A stretch of 47,562 nucleotides of DNA from positions 143,369-190,930 of the forward strand of contig NW_003122924.1 in NCBI RefSeq assembly GCF_000003605.2. Direction: 5' to 3'. The DNA is from Saccoglossus kowalevskii. Its lineage: Eukaryota; Hemichordata; Enteropneusta; Harrimaniidae. Of the stretch, positions 20,601 to 32,600 are shown one piece after another. Numbering within the stretch: position 1 is the first letter of the stretch; every line of letters begins with the position of its first letter. The notes under the pieces are model-generated. The model had not been told where the DNA came from. It saw nothing but the letters and a program-made list of their open reading frames with translations, and ran no database searches. The position numbers were made by a program, and so were the translations under genes.

Positions 20601-23600
20601 GTTGAACGATGCATTATTAAAACATGCCAGTCAATGAACAAATATATTTTGTAGGTCAAAGTTCACACAAGAATGTAGTTTTAAATTGATGTGGTTATTT
20701 ATATTCCCCGCAGTGTAATTTAATTGCATGTATAATATATTCCAACAGTTAAGCTTAAAGTTGTCGCTAAGCCAAGGATTGTCGATAACATTTATCATAG
20801 AAGCTATTCGATAATTCATTTTGCAATAAATTGTACCCACGGCTAATATAAGGATGATAACTTAAAACAAATAATCTTGTATTTTAGTACCATTTGCTTT
20901 AGATAGTGAATGTATTATGCCGCATCTCAAATTCTAAGTTGGCGAAATCTGGTGAAAACAATACATATTTCGACTAATAGGGTACGTTTATTATCCAGAA
21001 TTATTTGAAAAACAAATCATATAATGGGTTTTACAAAATAAAAAAGGCAACTTTATGTTGTATACAACTGTTATGAAAATGACAAATTGTGGCTTCCGTA
21101 TGCAGAGCACAAAGGGAGACTAATGTCATACAAATGTCTGTCTGTCTATATTGATTTCTGGATGAATGTGTCAAATATTGTTCCACTATAATTTGAAGAG
21201 CCACTGGATGGATTAGAGTACAACTTGGTACACAGATATTTTATAATTAACTACAGAACTGATCAGATTATTTTAATGATCTAATTTGCATACTAATAAA
21301 CTACATTCATGTTTTGTATATATGCTAACATTTAGTACATGCATACTATTTTTGTAGTTACATGACAGATAATTGCTTGACATCAAGCTGTGTTTAATTA
21401 TCTAACTTGCCTAACTGTTCAATTATATATTTTGTGTATCTTCGCGGCAGTTTGGCGGACTTGCTTGTTGTTTGTACAGATGGATATTTGATGTCGGTTT
21501 GTGACATTTAGTTAATTTTCAGTCTGTTTGTTGTGTATCAAGGTAGAAGTTTGTTCAAATGGTTTTAAACTTTGCACGTACACACTGTGTGTAGTTAATT
21601 ATCTGACGCTATCTGCGAACTTTAATTAACTATTGTCAGCTTGATTTATTTTATATTCTAACAATAGATAATACAATACAATACAACAATAATCACATTG
21701 TGTCATTAGTTTTGAATCAATTTATGAAGCAGCACGAGCAATGCTGAGACAAATATGATTGTATAATACCATGAGGTTATTACGAGGATACCTCAAAGTA
21801 TGCACGAAGACAGTACAGCCGGGTGCGTCGACCGACGCGCAGCGGAGGTCAATGCGACGGCGTACTGTCAGAGTGCATACTTCGAGGTATCCTCGTATTA
21901 ACCTTATTATCACACTACTTTTCCTTCCAAGGATACATCTTGGAAATGCCGAAATACAAAAAGTGTGAAACAGAATCAGCGAACTTCTTTGTGTGGAGTC
22001 CGGTCAACACCTGGTGGCAACCATGTTTGTTTTTATTATTAGTGGACGATTTCGTGCGTATATTCATTCCATATTTGGAATTCGCATTTCGTAATATGAT
22101 AAGATGAAAATACCCCGTAAAATACCGCAAAATTACGACACGCTTTAACTTTCCCAAGCCTCAAAATACGGCACGTGTATCACACAAGAGTATGTTATTT
22201 TTATTTTAACATGATGGAACTATAGTTCACTGCATTTAATCCAATAAACATGCGAACAACTCTCAAAGTATGAGTTGCCTTCTACCTTAAAAAAATCGTG
22301 TTTATCATCAAATTCTATCATACACATTCAGAATTGTCAAATTGTATAAATAATCATATTATTTATCATAGTATTTATAATAATACAATTCCTTCACATC
22401 ATATAATCTAATAAAAAACAGTAATGCAATTGTCCTAAGACGCAAATGGCAGCTGAAATCTCGTTGGCAGCGAGAAAGCCACTTATTTTATATCAGACAC
22501 TTATTTTTGCCCTTGAAAAGACGTTGCACCGATCTATGTAACTTAGCAACAATGAACATGGTGACAGAAGGGAATAGAAGACTATTTGAGGGTCAAAAAA
22601 CAAATCTCGTGGTTTTCACGCTCTCGCGAGATCCCAGAAGCCATTTGTGTTCATGGTCTATTTAAGGTTAGATACCGATATTGCGTCATTGCTCTCATTT
22701 ACTGTAATATCGCGGGTAGAAGTAAATGCAAGTACTATTACACAGTATACATACAGAATCAATTAATCGATATCAACGAATGCGGGCAGCTTGCAGCCAT
22801 CTTAAAAACCATTACAATGTTTCAACATATGGATACATCTGACAGATTCTCACACTTGATAATGACGTGCCAATACACGTACTCGCCACACGAATCGATG
22901 GCCAACTAGTTTGTCTTATCAGTAGACAAGACGACATGGAACGCACATATGGATTATAATCACATTCCCATATTTTAAATAGTTTTCTATATAAATGCTG
23001 GTGTAGCCTTGAAACTAACAGGACAGAAATCTCACAAAAAACTGCGACACGGAAAAATGCACTCTTTTCAATATATAGAGCGACAAAATTTCAAATTGAA
23101 CCACAATTAATAAATTATATATGCTAAAGGTAAATAAAGCAATTCTAAAAAGAAACGCGTTTGAGAGTTAAAAAAGCTAACAAAAAAACTTTGAATTAAA
23201 TATTGTTGAATTTGAATAATCGATATTGTAAACAGTATTCATTTGATTATAATCTCCGGCCACTCAATAATGTATTATATATTTATTTAAACAAATCCAC
23301 TGAGATATCTCATATCATCGTGAATAGTTCATTATACAGTAGATTAGACTCCATTGTTGGATGATTCATTTCTTCATTTGTATGAGGTTGAATTTCGACA
23401 GAAATGAGTTACGAACAAAAGCTACGATATATTGACGATGCATCTTTCCATCAACAATTCCAATTTTAGAGTATATATCCCAATGATATATAAAGTTAAA
23501 AATCAGATGAAGGAGACGAATATTCTGTTTCATACTCTGAGATGAGATGATTTTAATTTTGCTATCAACAATTTTCTACACCTTTACAGTAATATTCCAC

Positions 23601-26600
23601 TATTTCCTACCTGAGGTATACATTTCCTAGATCATTCACTATACCAGGGCTTATAGTACATATGCAGACTTTTTAAAAATAAAACCACTGTCTACTTTTG
23701 TCATAATATAATATTGAAAGTACGTAATTAACTGCAGTTAACAGTGTTATCGTTGCTTGTTCTGTGGTCTCACACGTTCTTTGTTGAACAAATTGATAAT
23801 AAACATGAGAGAAGTCGACTAAAAAGTAGTCTAAAAACGATTTCGAGTCTTGAACTAAAACACATTCCAAAAGAAACCCATAATAATAATTATATTCATG
23901 GTTTTGTACTTCCCATTCATTTTCATTAGCATTAAACCCTATGACCTTACGACATGGATAATTGTCGGATTCCCATTTGCACGTGGGTCGTATACACAAA
24001 ACAAACGATTAGATATTTGAACCCAACGAGTCTGCGATGAGCCATAGAATGTATCACTACACATGCTGTTAACAGCGAAAACACAGAAATGAACGACTCT
24101 CCACAACGCTACGATAATACAATACATACAACACTGCAAACGACACGGCACTATCGACTCAATTTAATCTAAAAACAAGAATATTTCCCAACTTCTTTTG
24201 TATGCGTCTACTGCAAAAAGGTGCCTGACCTAACCGTGATGGCTGTCAACGCTTCATAACTAGACTCCGCAAATATCGATTGAAATATACTAGTGGGTGT
24301 ATTTAAATAAGCTGATTAAAATACAAATGGGGTTTATTTTATGTTGCATGTGTTTTTAGGTTTAAGAAAAATATATTGTTTAATGCATTTAAAGATTAGT
24401 GTATCGAAGTAAAATATACAAACCGCTCAGAGGTACATTCACCCTGTGTGGAAAAAATCGTTAAATAATTTAAGCTCAGATAGATTTCAAGATTATGAAT
24501 TCAGATGCAGATGGATTACCGTAATCCGGTCTTTTAATTATTCAGTTTCCGACGTCTAATACAGACTTAAGGAAATTGGAGTTTCAACTTAATCAATCAA
24601 CAAGAAAAAGAACGCACCGCATGTATATGATCTGAATTTTCATTGACTTCGAATACTATAATGTCTTTGTTCAGACACAGCATGGGTACATTAAATACCA
24701 AATAATTATTAAATATCAGAAGAGTACAATATTTAACGCAGAAACGTCCTTCAGGCAATATTTGTTCAATATCTCCCGTATTTTTTCCAGATTGATTTCG
24801 TTATATTGATTTTGCATTCAATGTACATTTCAAACGTCTATTTCAACTCTGCTCAATTTATTGGTAAATCGATATAGGACGCGCCGATATTGTTGCTGTA
24901 ATAATGTATAAGTATACATTTCAGATAAAGAGAAATTGCATACATAATGAAATAAACACACATATGCCGTCATGCCTTCAGATTATGTTTGATCATGTCG
25001 CAATGTTTCCAGTACACATTATTAACAGCTATATTGAATACTTTATATACTTTCGTAAAACATACATATTAAATAAACGGGAATACTGTTCAAAATGCAC
25101 GTCTCTATAGACTATTTTCCGTTCACTGCGAGAATCACGCGTTATGCGTGAAATCGAACGTAAAAACAGGACAAACAAAGGTCATAGCGTCGTAGTCGCG
25201 TCAAACATCGCGTGGGATTCGACAAACGCGAAAGTATTTCGGGGACATTTCCATGCTTAATAATGTGCTGTCCACATTTGATGATAGGCAATTTTGATTA
25301 AGTAAGGGTATTCNNNNNNNNNNNNNNNNNNNNNNNNNNNNNNNNNNNNNNNNNNNNNNNNNNNNNNNNNNNNNNNNNNNNNNNNNNNNNNNNNNNNNNN
25401 NNNNNNNNNNNNNNNNNNNNNNNNNNNNNNNNNNNNNNNNNNNNNNNNNNNNNNNNNNNNNNNNNNNNNNNNNNNNNNNNNNNNNNNNNNNNNNNNNNNN
25501 NNNNNNNNNNNNNNNNNNNNNNNNNNNNNNNNNNNNNNNNNNNNNNNNNNNNNNNNNNNNNNNNNNNNNNNNNNNNNNNNNNNNNNNNNNNNNNNNNNNN
25601 NNNNNNNNNNNNNNNNNNNNNNNNNNNNNNNNNNNNNNNNNNNNNNNNNNNNNNNNNNNNNNNNNNNNNNNNNNNNNNNNNNNNNNNNNNNNNNNNNNNN
25701 NNNNNNNNNNNNNNNNNNNNNNNNNNNNNNNNNNNNNNNNNNNNNNNNNNNNNNNNNNNNNNNNNNNNNNNNNNNNNNNNNNNNNNNNNNNNNNNNNNNN
25801 NNNNNNNNNNNNNNNNNNNNNNNNNNNNNNNNNNNNNNNNNNNNNNNNNNNNNNNNNNNNNNNNNNNNNNNNNNNNNNNNNNNNNNNNNNNNNNNNNNNN
25901 NNNNNNNNNNNNNNNNNNNNNNNNNNNNNNNNNNNNNNNNNNNNNNNNNNNNNNNNNNNNNNNNNNNNNNNNNNNNNNNNNNNNNNNNNNNNNNNNNNNN
26001 AAATTAATGTATGCGCAAATTATTAAATTAAAAGCACAGTAAATTCAGCACATTTCATCATTCGCCATGAATGAATTAAAATGAAAATTGCATATATCGG
26101 TAGATTGACTAGGTTTCCAAAGATGTAAATTAAATACTCGGCTAAATACGAGAACAAATAAGTGCCAGAAACAAAATCATTATATATAATAAAGTAAGGA
26201 AAGTATCACTCAAAATTCTTGCGTGTATATTACCACACAATTATTACAATAAGGCGTTTATAATCTATCGCGGCACGAATATGCACAATTGTTACATCTA
26301 ATTAAATATGTAATTGCGTATTAGATGTCTGTTCAATTTAAAAGAATCCTCAACATTCTATGTTCCCAGGTCTATGATTGATGCGTTTCTAAGATACAGC
26401 AAAATTAAGCCATTAGCAAAGACGATAACTACATACATTACAGTAACAGCTCACCACTCCCCTGGTACTCGCGTTATTGTCTGTTCACGCGTACATAAGT
26501 AATGGTTGCAAGGAGATAGAATGCCTATAATCCTGCCATTATATGGTCACACGCAATAGCTGGTACAAATGTGACTGGAATCCCTATCACATCTTCTATG

Positions 26601-29600
26601 TTTTACATACTGATCGGTATAACTAGTTTCATTTCGTTCTCGAGTCGTGCACACACAATGAAAAATCAAGAATCTGCCACAATGATGCCCAAACATACAA
26701 TATCTGTGTTATTACGTATAGCGTAACAATCAGTTGCATCCACTTGTCTTGAAACGGAATACGGGAGTGACGATTGAATTTGAAATAACGCTGCTCGTTA
26801 GTTATGGTAATCTCCCAATGACTAGTAAGCCCACATGCGTTATGTGCCATTTGTTGCTAGTAGTGCTAGTGGTATAGATGTGATGTATATTTAAGTATTT
26901 AGGGCAGCAATAACATAATACTCAATCGATATCCAAACTCGTACTCTGTAAAAGGAATTTACAAGTCGACAAGAACAGAACAAACATTCAACAACAAAAA
27001 GTACAAAAAAAAAAACACTGCCAAATCAGCGAGAGGGGGTTTTATGGACCGCATGGTGTGCAGCCATGGTTCCTTAAAAGACCAGAGACGTTTCTATGAC
27101 AAATATGTACATCTCTGAAATCGACCGTCATTAGTCGCATAACATTTCTAGTGAAAGGACGTTCACCAAAAGGACGAGATGGTCATGTTTGACGGCAGGT
27201 GCTGATTTAAGACGACTGATACCCAATCAAGGTGAAGTTAATACATGAATAATTGCGTAAAGACACAGCGCAAAAACTAATGCTACTTTACTTTCAGGTT
27301 ACTGGGAATAAGCTAAAGAAATACATCTTAGTATGAAGTGACATCTTTTGAAACTGGTCTAGGTAACTTTCTAGGTCCATTTGACGTAGGTCTCAGTGGT
27401 ACATCTAGCATGATGATAGTGAAACATTGCATTAGTAGTGATTGAAAACCATACAGAAGAGAATAACGTAATAAACATGGTGAAAGACAAATGTATTTAT
27501 TCAATAGGAAATCTTTATATCTTAATTTTTCAAATACCTGAAATGTTCTCATTTCCTTGAATGGTCATACACAAAACACATGGTATGTTGTGCTATCTCC
27601 AATGTGAGAAAATGAGTTAATAAATAATAAATAAACTACAAATGTTCTGGAAACCTAAGATTTGAATCCGATGCTATGAAAGCGACGCGTTTCTCACATA
27701 AACACTCCAAGTGTATATCAATAGACATAATTATCTCTCACTACTGAAGTGCTCGAATTTATTTCTATTAAAACAAATTTGACAGTCTCACATTTAATAA
27801 ATTTTTATTTTCATTGTTGAAAGTAACAGTACTTTAACTCAATTAACACATGGAATATAAGTACTGAGACGATCGTGAATATTCTTACGTTTTGGGCTAT
27901 TTTACACTTGTGCCACATAAGCGACCAACGATATGTATATCACAACGTTGGCATGAGTACGATATTGACCTCCGTCAAGCTTGACACACACTTTTTAAAT
28001 GAGCTGATATGTGTTAAAAATAAGTCATATTATATGTTTTTATTTCTCAAAATCGCGCTGTGTTTTGTTTAATAACAACATTTTGACCAACAATTATGAA
28101 ACAGAATTTGCGTGAACATTTTACTATTCTAAAACTTCGCATACATTTCTGTTTCGTGGTAAATAAATAAATACTAATTGTCAAACACACATGAACATTT
28201 CATTTGGCAAATAAATAGTAATAGTCGTATTTGTACGTTTGTTAATCTGAAAGTAATGTTATTTTGTGTTTTTTTTTTGTTTTTTAAATTGTTTTTTTGT
28301 GTGTGCCAGGCGACAGTTCTGGACATTGAGTGTCACTGTTGTCTCTCCTGACATTTTATTGTATATGCAAATTGCAAGTGCTAGTGCTGACATATAGTGC
28401 ATTTTGACACAGAAGTCATATTTATGTTTGGGACTACATGACAGGGCTGTGCGGCCATCTCTCTATCAAATGGCAATGTAATGCGCTATCCTGGCGTTAA
28501 CCAGGCTCGGTCAAACACAAGCACCCGCGGACCTTAACCAAGGTTCCAACAAAGTCGCATTCGTTAGTGAATGAATTGGCCTTCCCATTGAGTCTGTGGC
28601 ATACTCACCCAGGGTAAGGGTCACCCTTTTGATGTGTTCAGCCTAAGGTAGGATTTGAACTAGGGTCTACCGATCACGAGTCTGATGCTACTAGTGATCG
28701 GTTGAAAAATTTGTTAATTTTTTCATATTCTATTTCTTCTATAACATTCACAACTCAAATTTTAGCTTTCCAATTAAAACCAATATGCGAAACATTATTC
28801 CAATTGACTAAGATGTTCAATACAGAAACACACATAGAGAGAATATTCTATTATAACATAATAGTAATACCAAAAGTCGGGGGTCAGCGACCTCGTTTTT
28901 GAGAAAATTGTATGCCTGTATTACTAAGTGCTCTTAAAATAGGAACTGTAACGACCATACTCATGCATATTTGAACGTTTTCATGAAACACTGACATTTT
29001 CTATCGTTTTGCATTGAAATCCATGAAGTCATACTCGATACATACGAGGGAAAATAAATCTCCTATATGAAACATGTTTTGAGATATAAAACGCAGTTTT
29101 TCTAAATTTCTCACCCTCGTACGAGCACATCTCAAAAGCAATGATTATCAATATAAATAAGAAAATATGTCACATGAGTCGTTCAGGCACATAACTTATC
29201 GATGATTATGTAAATGTCAACATGTAACATCAGGAAATAATATGTAATGAGGTCAGAAAAGATCACTATGCACCCACTTTGTACTTAGAGGTATATATAT
29301 ATAGTTAAGCTGATGAGTAAATTTCAATATGCTCAGGTAGACGCCAATTTTACGAACGGATGAGTCGGGAACCTAATTAACTGTTCAGCTATGGGGATTT
29401 CCATGTACATATCCACCGTTCCCAAACTCATTCGAGAGTGCATACGATATTTCATTAACTAACAAGCGATCTGTCCGCATAATTCCCATCTACGCCCGAC
29501 GTGCGCAGAATGTCTAAATGTGTAATTTTACCTTTCAGGGTAAGGCAATTATTTCGCATGGAGCTCGTACTGTCGCGAGTTACACTCCTACATTCGCATT

Positions 29601-32600
29601 AATTGAAGATGTGCTTTCTATAGTACGCATCAATCACTAATGTCAATTAATTATTCAAGATTCCTTAAACGACCCGCTTTAGCAAGTTCATCTGTCAAGT
29701 ACAAAGGATGATAGATTATAACTGGCGTTTGCGTGTAAATATATTTTAGTTTGTACAATCTGATTAACCTTATGCCCTTGGGCTAACCCTTTAAACTGCT
29801 CCTTCCGAGAGACTGAACAAATGATTGTTAATTAATGCGTACAATTTTAATTCCAGAAATTATGATTAAACCGGTTATATGAACGGTTTTGATGTTCAGT
29901 ATTAATACACACGTCACTTACTCTACGTTGACGTGCAATCTCCGAACCATGCATTAATGGCATAAAATAACTCAATTATATGTTACTTTGTGATTCTACT
30001 GGTGAACTAATACGTATATAAATCTTCACTAGATACGAAAGCTTTATTAATTTACCGTATTCATGCTAAACGCTACAATAAACCCAGACGTTGTAGAACG
30101 CTTCCAGACTGGCAAATCAGTTTGTTTACGTACGGTGTATCACTTGCCGCACACAATATAATAACACGTGTCGCAACGTCATCTTTCGCAAAGTAACACC
30201 TTTTATAATGAGATAAGTGTTATGAATGTGGTTATGTTATTGCGTGGTTATGTATAATTATTTAAAAAAAAATCATACAAATATGTCAATTTAATAAACG
30301 TGCTCTAATTAAACATTTACTAAAAGGGTCAAGTTAATCTGAATTTTACAAAAATGAATATTCATCGACACAGACTTGTAAATGTTGTTGGGGATTTTTC
30401 ACTTGCTTCAATTTAAGCATGATTCGATGCCGGTTTCATCCAAATTCTAACTTGGCGGTCTTAGAAAATGTTAAACTGTAAAACCTTAATACTATGTACA
30501 ATGTAATACTATGTCCAAAGTGACTGTATTGTGTTGTACAGCCATTTTGAATTTACAGATATTGATGGCAATTACAAAGAGAAAGAGAAATAAACAAACC
30601 TTCAGAATTGCGCTAGTCGTTTTTTTCTCTGAATCGATATACAAGTTAGTCAATAAAATGCAGGTTTAAATTGACTTTATTCATATAAATACAGTTTTTT
30701 CATTATAAACCACTGTCGGATTATATTGGAATTCTTTAATAATGCATTTGATAAATTTAATATTCTTACGAAGGTTGAAAGGGAGTTGGTTAACTTATTA
30801 CAGCATCGTAAAGTGAACATAAATTTCGTCGTGCTACAATCCATTAGATTATGGCCGACCGGTGGCCATTTGTTACATGTAAAAACTAAATACGTTAATT
30901 TATATCTAACGAATGCAATATTAGCCACACATGCAAATCATTTCGTTCTGCATTATAAACTGCAATATGACCGATGTCTAGCCATATCCATATAAGCAAA
31001 AAGACCACCTGTTGAGTTTTATGAGCAAGCCCATTATTCAATTTGTGGGAAGCGCTCGGGATAAAGTTCACAAGTGTACATTATATTATTTCTCATTGTG
31101 ATAATAAAAAATTGATTTACTAAGCATGTAATTTGGCTTAAAATAGCCATTTATATTTGTTATATGATGAAAGAACGTGTTTGAAGGAAACTTACGCCAA
31201 CGTTTGACTGTTACCGACCGCAGTAAGTTGTTCATTTTCAGTCTATGGCAAATTCAGAATATTGCAAAATTAAATCAAAATACACGAAGGAACATAAGCC
31301 AATGTTGTATTCACTGGGACAGTTACAGTGTTACTGAACAGAAAATAAATCCCTGTGTCAATGTGTTGTTCATTGTTTAACAATTGCCCGGATTGAATTT
31401 ATGCAAATCGCTCTGTTTATTCACGTTGTCATATCAATGTCGTGCATAATTTCTAGTTATGACAAGTGACAAGTTTTTTGCTTGTTTAAACGTTAAATAA
31501 ATACAGTGCGATATAGCACATACCATACGTCATTAACGCCCGTTCAGTCATACATGACAGTGTCAGGGCGAATACAAATCGATATTTGAAAAAAAATATC
31601 TTTTTAATGCTCTTCGAATGTTCATTAGATTGGAAACATCTGCTTCATGTCTTTTAACTCGAATAATCCTGGAAAGTAACTGATAACATTGTGTTTCGGA
31701 CAGTTATCACGTGTTTTCGAAACATTCTGATAGAGATTTTACTGGTACAAAAATTGCTACGTTACTCTTGTTGATTGTATTAGTAAGTTCTTAGATTATA
31801 TTGATTTTTACAAAACAAATAATAAAACGCACAACGCGACAATAATGGCAAAGGCATTTGATAACCCCCTTTTTTCATGAACATACTAGAATAATATTTG
31901 GTTCTATTATACACCATCAAATTCTTGTCCCAACTTCAGATAAACATGGATTATGGGAAAACCCCGTGGCATGGATACAAGTGCATGAATGGTTCTGTTC
32001 ACTATATTTCTTTCAGTTGATCAAAGTTATCGAATAACTATTAAATTGACACACCGCCTTTTGGAAGCCTCTGTGGATAGCAGATACAAATGGTATTCAA
32101 CGGCGTCATTAGATGATGTGCCAATTAATTAACTGAAATGCAGCGTATGTGCGAATATCGCTATGAAAATACCAGGTACAATTATATGTTTGATACCATT
32201 TATATGAAGAAATATAACCTCTTCACGTCTATTTATTTATTCATTCACTGGCATGGAATTTGGATTATTGTGGTTATTCCCAGCCGCCGGAGATTTAAAA
32301 ATCATCTTGAATACTGTTCGTTCTGACGACGCTGTAATTGATGATAGTACTATCGTAGATTTCACTGTAGGGCGACATTTTCATTTCAGGTTCAAACATT
32401 TAATACGTCTGTATCTCCTCTTACTGGCTACAACTGCCACGTTACATTCTCGTTTAAGATGCATTTATGGCCGTATCGATTGAATAAAGAGTATGCGCAC
32501 ACTCAATGCGGCGACTTTCGCACTGCCTTAATATAAACTGTTCCGTTCAAAGGTATAATTTTAAAACTGGCATGTCTGATATCTTTAACAAACCCTTGGT

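Noticed and set aside
21722-22157. Several short frames reading LLRGYLKVCTK-like peptides
   Set aside because: They arise from the palindromic repeat and recur with it at 35,053 and 43,077 on both strands; they are not genes.
22586-22909. 107-codon frame with a DINEC phrase suggesting a calcium-binding EGF domain
   Set aside because: Only one cysteine lies in the right place and the six-cysteine EGF pattern is missing; the start is not an ATG.
32253-32483. 76-codon ATG frame with an AATAAA overlapping its stop
   Set aside because: No recognised domain; a polyadenylation hexamer this close is likely by chance in AT-rich DNA.
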